Shown here: positions 1-6,100 of the stretch, piece by piece
How the letters are laid out: each line of letters begins with the position of its first letter
Numbering within the stretch: position 1 is the stretch's first letter
Assembly (NCBI GenBank): GCA_040752395.1
Contig: JBFMHD010000167.1
Span: 1 to 6,156, forward strand
Reading direction: 5' to 3'
Length of the DNA: 6,156 bases
Source: JBFMHD01 sp040752395 [NCBI: Candidatus Hydrogenedentota bacterium]
Lineage (GTDB): Bacteria; JBFMHD01
Position numbers and translations under genes: made by a program
Notes under the pieces: model-generated
Seen by the model: only the letters and a program-made list of their open reading frames with translations
Databases searched by the model: none
Told to the model about the DNA's origin: nothing

Positions 1-101
<101 letters not shown>

Positions 102-1049
102 TTAATTTTTATTAAAGACTTCTGGTTCTGAAACAATGATCTCAACATAAGGCATAATGGTTTTCAGGAATTCAAGATAAATTTGTTTACGTGTGATGGA
201 GGTAGACGATTTGTATACTTTGAGTTTATTCTTGAACCGTTCGGTCTCGCCCTGTGCCTGCATAATGGTCTTCTTTTTATAGGATTCAGCCTCGGTTTTC
301 AGTCTGTTTGCTTTAGACTCTGCTTTTGATATCTCCTCGTTTCTGTAGGATTCAGCCTGGCTGATAACTTTATTCCGGTCAATTTTTGCGTTAATCACGT
401 CGTCAAAGAACTGCTGGACCTTTGACGGCGGCCGCACGTTCTTTATCTCCACTGCGGTCACGTTTAATCCCGAATGCTCCATATCAAGTACACCCCGCAA
501 CTTGAACCTTATGTAATCTTCCATCTCTTTTTTGCCGTAGGTAAGCACTTTGTCAACATCAAGCCGGGAAATACAATGTATGATGGCGTTGGCCGTGGAA
601 TGGTAAAGTATGTCGCAAGCATTGGTAACATAAAACAGGTATTTTACCGGGTCAGATATATTGTACTGTATCACACACTCAATGTTGACGATGTTATTGT
701 CACCGGTAATACAATAGGAAACCAGACCGGTTTTTTTATAAAAATCTGATGAAGCAGAACCCGGGTCAGTGCCTGGAAAGAAATCGTCAATAACTATACG
801 GTGCGAAAGTTTGACAGGCACTTTTTTTATTGTATCCACAGGCCAGGGCAGAGAATAATGTATACCCGGCTGCACTTCTGACTCAATTATTTTGCCGAAC
901 CTGAGAATAACCCCAACTTCGTTTGACGAGATTGAATATATACCTGAAAGAACGTATATTATAAATAGGGCAATTGCTACATGTTTGATAAATTTCTGTA
1001 AATCCACTAAGAGTATTCTGGTCAACTGGCTGCTGAAAAAAATTCTCAT
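102..1049 (-). CDS. hflK: HflK-like SPFH/band 7 membrane protein
   Basis: This 315-residue protein belongs to the SPFH (stomatin/prohibitin/flotillin/HflK-C) family. In the known systems HflK pairs with HflC in large membrane assemblies that surround and modulate the FtsH protease. A single membrane span is visible at about residues 20-40, followed by the band 7 domain from about 41. HflK-type rather than HflC-type signatures are the GDNN segment at 117-120 followed by a beta strand, ISDP at 131-134, and VRPP at 205-208 followed by QQFFDDVINAK. A charged Ala/Glu/Lys-rich coiled coil spans about 220-275, then a typical HflK end (ITRKQIYLEFL...). A Ser/Gly/Asp-rich insertion lies at about 89-103. 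The ATG overlaps the hflC stop codon as ATGA with no strong Shine-Dalgarno sequence, so translation is probably coupled to hflC. It is the last gene of the leftward operon and the second HflK-type domain in it. Confidence 0.9.
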   Translation of the reverse strand: MRIFFSSQLTRILLVDLQKFIKHVAIALFIIYVLSGIYSISSNEVGVILRFGKIIESEVQPGIHYSLPWPVDTIKKVPVKLSHRIVIDDFFPGTDPGSASSDFYKKTGLVSYCITGDNNIVNIECVIQYNISDPVKYLFYVTNACDILYHSTANAIIHCISRLDVDKVLTYGKKEMEDYIRFKLRGVLDMEHSGLNVTAVEIKNVRPPSKVQQFFDDVINAKIDRNKVISQAESYRNEEISKAESKANRLKTEAESYKKKTIMQAQGETERFKNKLKVYKSSTSITRKQIYLEFLKTIMPYVEIIVSEPEVFNKN

Positions 1050-1921
1050 TTCTGTTTATAATCCGATAAATATTTGAATAGTTCTGACCTTGTTGAGAGT
1101 ATCAGAGTACTTTTGTTTTTAAGTATCTCCTGGTAAGTGTCCAGAGATTTAAGAAACTCAAAAAACTCAGGTTCCTGGGCATAAACACTGGCATAGGTTT
1201 TGAACGCCTCTTTGTCTCCCTGACCTTTGATTATCTCGGCTTCCTTATAAGCCTCAGAAATTATACGTGAGACCTCTTTATCAGCTTCGGCCCTTATACG
1301 TTCGGCTTCCTGCTGACCTTCAGCCCTGAATTTGCGTGCCTCTTTCTCTCTTTCCGCACGCATACGTAAATATACTGATTCAGCAACAATTGAAGGATAT
1401 AAGATTCTCCTGATACCGACCGAGACAATCTCTATACCATACTCCTGTTTTGACTTGGTGTTTGCATTAGTAAGTATGGTGGACTCTATCTGCTCGAGTT
1501 TGAGGTTTTCAGGTAGAGTGTTTATTATGTTTTCAATCGAGTAGTCACCAAGGGTGCTGCCAAGATAAGAATTGATCATATCGCTTATCTTCTGCTCAGC
1601 TGTAACCCGGGTTGATAAAGACTGTAGGAAGAGGAGTGGGTTATCTATCTTCCAGCAGATGAAACAGGATAATATGACTGGATTTTTATCGCCGAGCAGA
1701 AGCTGAATCGGCTGTGTAGTGAACACGTCAATTTTTGCGTCAAGATAATTCACGGTTTGAAGAAAAAACGGCAGTTTGAAGTACAGACCAGGGGCTTTAA
1801 TGATTCTGACAGGTTTCCCGAACTGGGTAAGTACCGCATATTTTCCCGCAGGCACTACAAAAGTGATTGAATATATGATGACTATTAATATAACCAAAGA
1901 AATAATAACGCGTTTAAACAT
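1046..1921 (-). CDS. hflC: HflC-like SPFH/band 7 membrane protein
   Basis: This 291-residue protein is close to the usual HflC length. It has one N-terminal membrane span (about 4-23) followed directly by the band 7 domain (VPAGKYAVLTQFGKP, 23-37; PGLYFKLPF, 44-52). The strongest HflC hallmarks are GIEIVSVGIRRI at 162-173, YLRMRAERE at 184-192, and the long Ala/Glu/Arg coiled coil at 188-240. The ending EPEFFEFLKSLDTY matches the conserved HflC tail. In known systems HflC alternates with HflK in a cage that holds FtsH, with the SPFH domain on the outer face of the inner membrane. A good Shine-Dalgarno AGGAGA (1933-1928) sits 6 nt before the ATG, inside the 13-nt gap after the fusion gene. HflC is flanked by an HflK-type partner on each side, unlike the simple hflK-hflC pair. 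FtsH is not encoded here, so a role in FtsH control is inferred from the family. Confidence 0.92.
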   Translation of the reverse strand: MFKRVIISLVILIVIIYSITFVVPAGKYAVLTQFGKPVRIIKAPGLYFKLPFFLQTVNYLDAKIDVFTTQPIQLLLGDKNPVILSCFICWKIDNPLLFLQSLSTRVTAEQKISDMINSYLGSTLGDYSIENIINTLPENLKLEQIESTILTNANTKSKQEYGIEIVSVGIRRILYPSIVAESVYLRMRAEREKEARKFRAEGQQEAERIRAEADKEVSRIISEAYKEAEIIKGQGDKEAFKTYASVYAQEPEFFEFLKSLDTYQEILKNKSTLILSTRSELFKYLSDYKQK

Positions 1922-1934
1922 AAAAATTCTCCTG

Positions 1935-3617
1935 TTATGGATTTATTTTGTCCTTGTTTACTTTCAAAAAGTCCAGCCATATTTGTGGAACGCCTGCATC
2001 TGGGTCTACGATAATTTTACGATTGTCACGTACATAATCCTTTATGCTTGAAAGAAAAATTACTTTTTGTATCACGGGTCTGTTCATCCTGTAACCCTGG
2101 ATCTGTTCTGAAAACCGTCTGGTGTCACCAGTTGAACGATTGGTTTTATCAATCACATAAGACTCGGCTTTTTTTATATCACGATATGCAGTGCTCTGAG
2201 ACTGTGGCAGGGAACTGTTTTTATAAGCATAAGCCTCGTTTATAAAGGTTTCTTTTTCCTGCATCGACGCTATCACTTTCTCGAACGAATCACCTATAGA
2301 GATCGGTGGATGAATATCTTTTATGTTTACAGAGACCACATTCAAACCGCTTTTTATTTTATCGAGTTTTTCCTGCAGACAGGCTGAAGCATAGGATGAA
2401 AGTTCGTTTCTGAAACCGGTCACGATATCATAAAAAGATTTTTCGGAAAATATTTCAGTGAATACATTATGAGCAATCATATCTATAAGTTTTGCGTTAT
2501 TCCTGTGAAGATAATAATAATCATAAACGTTCTTTATGGTATAGTGTATTGTAACGTAGGGATAAAAATAATTGTTATCACCAGAGATAAATGGTTCATC
2601 GGTACCGTGTTTTACGGTCCAGAGAAGAGCGTATGCATCCTTATCCGGTATGTTACCAACGTCTACAATGCTTATTCTCTTTGTCTGAATTTTCATTACC
2701 TTGTCAAAAGGGAAGGGTAGTTTGAAATGCAGCCCCGGACCAACTGGTTTCTCGAAAGATAGTGGTTTACCCAACCGTTCAATGATAGCCTCGCTTGATA
2801 TATCAACAACATAGACCGAGGTTGATAGATATGAGATGATAATCATCGCAGGGATAACGTATTTAACAAAATATATAAACCATCGATAATACCTGCTGGA
2901 TTCGATATCTATGTGAAAAATTTTGTCTATTGTACCCAACAGGTTGAGATACGTGTTTTTATCAGACAAATACGCAATAATCTCGCGTGTTTTGTACTGG
3001 AAGAATTGTTTGGTATCTTTTTTGAATATATACAGAGTGGTGCTCACAAGAGTCTCGATGGCATAGAAAAATATGAATATGCCGATGAGCAGAGCCACGA
3101 ATCTGTCTATGTTTAATCCTGCTGCGTAGAGTATCAGAGAGAACCCGGTAAGCAGTGACGAGGTCATATCTGCTTTGGCATGCATGCCATCGGACATAAG
3201 ACCCGGCGAACTCTCCTCCAGGCCGATAGTAAGTTCGAACCTGTGAACAACATAGTTCCCAAATGAAAATATTATGAATAGTATACCCGCTTCTACCGGA
3301 TAATCTATTTTAACTGAACCATACTTTACAACCTGAATAAATATGTTCAGTGCTATAAAAAACAGAAGCAGACCTATGAGCAGTGAGATAATACATTCAG
3401 GGTCTTTTAACCTGCTTTCTTTTGCTGGTTTATCCTTTTTTCTGAGTCTGATTGAGATAAGCACACCCACAGACGTGACTATATCACTGAACGAGTGAAG
3501 TGTTTCAGCAAGAATAGCAAGACTGCCAGACAAAATATACGCGCCGTATTTAAGCACCGTGAGTATAATGTTAAGGAACAAAGCCATTGAAGCAGCTTTA
3601 TAAGAAGTATGACTCAT
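1935..3617 (-). CDS. Fusion: CDF-type metal transporter + HflK-like SPFH domain
   Basis: This 560-residue protein joins two families. Residues 1-195 are a cation diffusion facilitator membrane domain with about six spans (roughly 9-30, 32-57, 76-99, 108-125, 152-168, 170-193). The metal-site motifs are intact: H41/D45 in span 2 (LHSFSD) and H146/D150 in span 5 (MSDGMHAKAD). This HxxxD-HxxxD arrangement is typical of zinc-type CDF proton antiporters. The usual ferredoxin-like cytoplasmic domain is not recognisable; a 50-residue linker (about 197-245) is there instead. A seventh span (about 246-269) leads into an HflK-type SPFH domain (272-445), with PGLHFKLPFPFDKV (294-307), SGDNN (345-349) and IHPP (435-438) before the coiled-coil region. 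The end (about 513-540) resembles the HflK tail. The ATG at 3617 has GGTGGG 6 nt upstream. The reading frame is continuous and there is no internal start between domains that I would prefer. Metal specificity and transport direction are inferred from the family. Confidence 0.9.
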   Translation of the reverse strand: MSHTSYKAASMALFLNIILTVLKYGAYILSGSLAILAETLHSFSDIVTSVGVLISIRLRKKDKPAKESRLKDPECIISLLIGLLLFFIALNIFIQVVKYGSVKIDYPVEAGILFIIFSFGNYVVHRFELTIGLEESSPGLMSDGMHAKADMTSSLLTGFSLILYAAGLNIDRFVALLIGIFIFFYAIETLVSTTLYIFKKDTKQFFQYKTREIIAYLSDKNTYLNLLGTIDKIFHIDIESSRYYRWFIYFVKYVIPAMIIISYLSTSVYVVDISSEAIIERLGKPLSFEKPVGPGLHFKLPFPFDKVMKIQTKRISIVDVGNIPDKDAYALLWTVKHGTDEPFISGDNNYFYPYVTIHYTIKNVYDYYYLHRNNAKLIDMIAHNVFTEIFSEKSFYDIVTGFRNELSSYASACLQEKLDKIKSGLNVVSVNIKDIHPPISIGDSFEKVIASMQEKETFINEAYAYKNSSLPQSQSTAYRDIKKAESYVIDKTNRSTGDTRRFSEQIQGYRMNRPVIQKVIFLSSIKDYVRDNRKIIVDPDAGVPQIWLDFLKVNKDKINP

Positions 3618-3623
3618 TTGTAA

Positions 3624-3653
3624 CCCACCATTTAATTTATTAAATTGAGTGGG
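3624..3653 (-). promoter_or_regulatory. Hairpin that pairs the ribosome-binding site of the fusion gene
   Basis: On the minus strand CCCAC (3653-3649) can pair with GTGGG (3628-3624). Inside, ATTTAA (3645-3640) pairs with TTAAAT (3635-3630) around a TAAA loop, with a small asymmetric internal loop (TCA against G). The 3' arm contains the GGTGGG Shine-Dalgarno sequence (3629-3624), 6 nt before the ATG of the fusion gene. Folding would hide the ribosome-binding site. The pairing is seen by eye; a regulatory role is inference. Confidence 0.45.
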
Positions 3654-3742
3654 CGGAATGTTTTTAGGCCGCTAACCACTTGAAATCGTGTGAAATAATT
3701 TCTTGAAGAAGTGAGATAGTTCAGAGTATATTTTCCCGCCCA

Positions 3743-4486
3743 TTATTCCCTTTTTACGATCTTTTCAAATACGTAACTCTCCCCATTCCATTTGTATATT
3801 TCATCCTTTTCAGGAAAACGAACAACCATTTCCCAGAAACCATACATACCCTGAACTTCAGCAAGGTCTATCAGAAGAACCTGAGGTTTAAGTATATCTT
3901 TGACGCCTAAATCAGATCTTAATGTATAATCCCAGATTTTTTTAAACTCATTTGAGATGTATCTGTATATTTCTGTGCTGTAAACAAGCTGGTTCCGGTC
4001 AGGGTCAATATATTGATACTCTATGAGAAGTTCCGAGAGGTTGTCCTCAGAACTTACATTGATAATCCTGAAATCCGTGGAATCGCAGTTATATTTTTTG
4101 TCTATTTTAAATAACGGTTTTAACCCCATAGAAGTCTTATCAATGATAAAAAAGGAGGATAACAGGTCAACAACCATTTCAACTACTATCTCTGGTTCAG
4201 GGTCATTATCCATATTTCCATCCAGACAGTTGACACCTGATATTTTGCATTCAGAGCCATCCTCCCAGATAAACCAGCGCTCATCTTTATTCATAGCATC
4301 AGGGTATGCAGCAAGTATAATGTCTTTGTTTGTATAATCCAGTTTTTTAAGCAAGTCAGGAACCTTTTTTTTGCTGGTCGCTGGCTTGGGTTTTATAATC
4401 TCTACTTTCTCTTTTTTGCCGCAGTCAAGACACATAAGGATTAATACAAAAACAGTAATGAATTTATAGTAAGTTCGATTCAGCAT
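3743..4486 (-). CDS. Exported protein, probable lipoprotein, FG-GAP-like segment, unknown function
   Basis: The first gene of the leftward operon encodes 247 residues from the chosen ATG. The N-terminus (NRTYYK, then a hydrophobic run to about residue 21) is a signal peptide. Two cysteines follow, C19 and C22, before a Lys/Pro-rich linker typical of lipoproteins. Neither has an ideal lipobox (ILMC and CLDC), so lipid anchoring is likely but not certain. Residues 89-102 (DGNMDNDPEPEIVV) resemble the acidic calcium-type loop plus strand of FG-GAP/VCBS propeller repeats. Later strands such as IYRYISNEFKKIWDY and the near-terminal YKWNGESYVFEK fit a beta-rich extracytoplasmic domain. I do not recognise a named family. 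A frame extension to a TTG at 4525 exists, but that TTG is part of a near-consensus -35 box and the extension would be only 13 residues, so the ATG at 4486 is preferred. The 125-nt gap to the next gene leaves co-transcription plausible but unproven. Confidence 0.75.
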   Translation of the reverse strand: MLNRTYYKFITVFVLILMCLDCGKKEKVEIIKPKPATSKKKVPDLLKKLDYTNKDIILAAYPDAMNKDERWFIWEDGSECKISGVNCLDGNMDNDPEPEIVVEMVVDLLSSFFIIDKTSMGLKPLFKIDKKYNCDSTDFRIINVSSEDNLSELLIEYQYIDPDRNQLVYSTEIYRYISNEFKKIWDYTLRSDLGVKDILKPQVLLIDLAEVQGMYGFWEMVVRFPEKDEIYKWNGESYVFEKIVKRE

Positions 4487-4496
4487 AGTTGGATGC

Positions 4497-4525
4497 ATCA
4501 TAGAAAAAACAGTATAAAAAGTCAA
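4497..4525 (-). promoter_or_regulatory. Sigma-70-type promoter of the leftward operon
   Basis: On the minus strand TTGACT (4525-4520) and TATGAT (4502-4497) are separated by exactly 17 nt, mostly T-rich. Each hexamer differs from consensus at one position. The expected transcription start is an A at about 4490-4489, only 3-4 nt before the ATG at 4486. The mRNA of the first gene would therefore be nearly leaderless, which fits the absence of any Shine-Dalgarno sequence there. Confidence 0.75.
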
Positions 4526-4557
4526 GCAGAAACTTGCTTCTTGCTTTTTTTGTTATC

Positions 4558-4577
4558 TTGCCTTTAAATAAAGGCAA
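4558..4577. repeat. Perfect inverted repeat in the divergent control region
   Basis: TTGCCTTT (4558-4565) and AAAGGCAA (4570-4577) are exact reverse complements around an AAAT spacer. The element lies upstream of both divergent gene blocks, about 33 nt upstream of the leftward -35 box and 64 nt before the sigma-factor ATG. No T-run follows it on the plus strand. It could be an operator or a small hairpin; which one is not decided by the sequence. Confidence 0.55.
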
Positions 4578-4600
4578 ATAAATTTGCAATTTGCTTACCC

Positions 4601-4626
4601 AACTTTTTTATGAACTCAATCGTATT
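4601..4626 (+). promoter_or_regulatory. Possible ECF-type promoter for the sigma-factor operon
   Basis: AACTT (4601-4605) and CGTATT (4621-4626) are 15 nt apart. The AAC core, the spacing and the CGT-like start of the second element resemble promoters read by ECF sigma factors, which commonly control their own operon. The GG preceding AAC in many such promoters is absent (CCC here), and transcription would begin close to the ATG at 4641. A weaker sigma-70-like pair, TTGCAA (4584-4589) and TTTATG (4607-4612), is an alternative. Confidence 0.25.
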
Positions 4627-4640
4627 ATAGGTAGCAGTAA

Positions 4641-5123
4641 ATGAATGTGATTATCGATAAAGAGACGAGGTTTACGGAAATTTATGAACGGTTTGGAGAC
4701 GGGGTTTATAAATTTATTTTGTCAATGATAGGGGATTATGATGATTCAAATGATATTTTTCAGAACGTATTTACAAAAATATATGAAAAGATTGAGAGCC
4801 TTAATGATGAAAGAAACGTTAAATCTTATATATTTACTATCACTAAAAATAAGACGCTGGATTATCTCAAGTCCAGAAAATCTCATACAATTGATATTGA
4901 ATCAGCAAAAGAATTATGTACGCAAGATCCAGATATCAACCTGCTTCTTGACTTAAATAAGGCGGTAGAAACTCTCTTCCCACGTGAAAAGGAGATATTT
5001 GAGATGAAATATTTCTTCGGGTATAAAATTATTGAGATAGCAAATATATTGAATATCTCCGAAGGCGCTGTGAAACGATATTTGTTTGACGCAACATATA
5101 AGATCAGGGATATATTAAAATGA
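4641..5123 (+). CDS. ECF-type RNA polymerase sigma factor
   Basis: This 160-residue protein has the two-domain layout of extracytoplasmic-function sigma factors and no region 3, which directs RNA polymerase to stress promoters. Region 2 covers about 10-80. Its core-binding helix contains DDSNDIFQNVFTKIYEKI (34-51), the counterpart of the classic DAEDIVQEVF motif, followed by VKSYIFTITKNKTLDYLKSR in the DNA-melting part. Region 4 covers about 108-158: LFPREKEIFEMKYFFGYKI, then the helix-turn-helix IANILNISEGAVKRYLFDA at 133-151, which would read the -35 element. AGG at 4629-4631 lies 9 nt before the ATG. The gene overlaps the next one by ATGA, linking it to the cognate anti-sigma factor. The ECF subgroup is not determined. 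Confidence 0.93.
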   Translation: MNVIIDKETRFTEIYERFGDGVYKFILSMIGDYDDSNDIFQNVFTKIYEKIESLNDERNVKSYIFTITKNKTLDYLKSRKSHTIDIESAKELCTQDPDINLLLDLNKAVETLFPREKEIFEMKYFFGYKIIEIANILNISEGAVKRYLFDATYKIRDILK

Positions 5124-5572
5124 AAAAGTGCGATTATTACAGAGAGCAGATCATATTAAAATTCTACGATGAAAAATTTGATGCGGAATTAAGCCTGCAT
5201 TTGTCAGAATGTGATAAATGCAGAACGTTTGAATCTGAATTAAATCAAAAGCTTAATATAAAAATTGTGAGCGTAGATTTTAACAGAATAAAATCAGATA
5301 TTGTAGAAACAAAAAGGGTTCTAAAACGTTTGAGATTTGGGCTTTGGATCTTTGCTGCGGCAGCTGGTATCGTATTAACTTTTTCTTTAGTGTATTTTTA
5401 TTATATATCACAACCACCTAATCAAAATATGTGGATAGCTCAAAACAAAACGAGCAAAATAATTGATGAGGGTGTTGATGATATAGATTTCAGCATATTG
5501 GAATCTGATTTTGATATGCTGGAGGAAAAACTCGATCTTTTATTAGAGGAGGACGAAAATGAAGAGATTTAA
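5120..5572 (+). CDS. Membrane anti-sigma factor with zinc-finger (ZAS) motif
   Basis: This 150-residue protein is predicted to hold the neighbouring sigma factor inactive at the membrane. The N-terminal cytoplasmic part carries the anti-sigma zinc motif H27-x3-C31-x2-C34 (HLSECDKC), with C4 as a likely fourth ligand, the same arrangement as in known zinc-binding anti-sigma domains. A single membrane span follows at about 73-96 (WIFAAAAGIVLTFSLVYF). The remaining 54 residues lie outside the cytoplasm and are strongly acidic: from residue 97 on I count 17 Asp/Glu against 3 Lys. The start overlaps the sigma-factor stop codon (ATGA), with AGGG at 5106-5109 as a weak ribosome-binding site, so the pair is probably made in fixed proportion. 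The signal that releases the sigma factor cannot be read from the sequence; the acidic tail is the natural candidate sensor surface. Confidence 0.88.
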   Translation: MKKCDYYREQIILKFYDEKFDAELSLHLSECDKCRTFESELNQKLNIKIVSVDFNRIKSDIVETKRVLKRLRFGLWIFAAAAGIVLTFSLVYFYYISQPPNQNMWIAQNKTSKIIDEGVDDIDFSILESDFDMLEEKLDLLLEEDENEEI

Positions 5573-5963
5573 TTTTTTATCTGGTTTGATTACGTTTGTT
5601 CTAATCTTAGGATTAGCTATGCACGCAGATGCTGCAAAAAACTGGAAAGCAAAAACTAAAGATAAAACACAAGACCCAAAGATAACTGAATACAGAAACC
5701 AGCTTCAGCCCATCAGGGATGAAATTAAAGATTTAGTTAAAGAATATCGTAAAGCAAGCGAATCAGACAAACCAGCTATTAAAACACAGATAAGAGATAA
5801 GGTATCTGAAATGTTTGATATACGTATCCAGATGCTTGAATACCGAATTTCAGCGTTTCAAACCAAGGTTAATGAAATCAAAACAAATAAAGATTCTCTG
5901 ATAGATCAGAAGCTTGATAAGTTTTTATCAAAAAGTGGGAATAAAAAGAAAAACAAAGATTAG
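5559..5963 (+). CDS. Small secreted helical basic protein, candidate stress-cassette partner
   Basis: This 134-residue protein has a clear signal peptide: KR at 2-3, a hydrophobic core at about 6-20, and an ADA-A site that predicts cleavage after residue 25. The mature part of about 109 residues is almost entirely charged helix with a Lys-rich tail. I count 28 Lys/Arg against 18 Asp/Glu, so it is net basic. It resembles in size and position the periplasmic helical proteins often found next to ECF sigma/anti-sigma pairs (CpxP/Spy-like, CnrX-like). The LTxxQ motif of Spy/CpxP is not visible, so I do not assign that family. A strong Shine-Dalgarno GAGGAGG (5546-5552) sits 6 nt before the ATG, inside the end of the anti-sigma gene, and the two reading frames overlap by 14 nt. 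A chaperone-like or sensing role is inference. Confidence 0.8.
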   Translation: MKRFNFLSGLITFVLILGLAMHADAAKNWKAKTKDKTQDPKITEYRNQLQPIRDEIKDLVKEYRKASESDKPAIKTQIRDKVSEMFDIRIQMLEYRISAFQTKVNEIKTNKDSLIDQKLDKFLSKSGNKKKNKD

Positions 5964-5984
5964 AAATCAGTCTAATCAGTCTAT

Positions 5985-6006
5985 AGAGTCAAAACCCATG
6001 ACTTTT
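5985..6006 (+). terminator. Weak candidate terminator of the sigma-factor operon
   Basis: AGAGTCA (5985-5991) can pair with TGACTTT (5999-6005) through a 7-nt loop, using one G-U pair, and the right arm runs into a four-base T stretch (6003-6006). It sits 21 nt after the last stop codon, the right place for a terminator, but the stem is AT-rich and short. Confidence 0.22.
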
Positions 6007-6100
6007 CAGCTGAAGCCAGTAGTCTGTAGCTTGAAGCCAACATCCTTTAAAAAATTCAGAATGCGGAATGCTGAAATGTGTAGTCATCAGTCTTATCCTG

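Noticed and set aside
474-749. Plus-strand open frame of 91 codons
   Set aside because: It lies entirely antisense to the HflK homologue, whose protein matches the family along its full length. No ribosome site or recognisable product supports it.
1776-2051. Plus-strand open frame spanning the fusion/hflC junction
   Set aside because: It is antisense to the two well-supported SPFH genes. The hydrophobic translation is a by-product of the opposite strand.
3700-3710. Short palindrome TTCTTGAAGAA as an operator
   Set aside because: Eleven AT-rich bases with a one-base centre are easily expected by chance, and no promoter was found beside it.
4023-4337. Plus-strand open frame of 104 codons
   Set aside because: It is antisense to the exported-protein gene and shows Ser/Ile-rich low-complexity translation without any family signature.
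4487-4525. N-terminal extension of the exported protein to a TTG codon
   Set aside because: The TTG is the first half of a near-perfect -35 box and the -10 box lies inside the extension. The signal peptide is better placed from the ATG at 4486.
4524-4551. Terminator-like AAGCA...TGCTT followed by a T-run on the plus strand
   Set aside because: The stem is only 5 bp with a 6-nt loop, the T-run is separated from it, and no plus-strand gene ends upstream.
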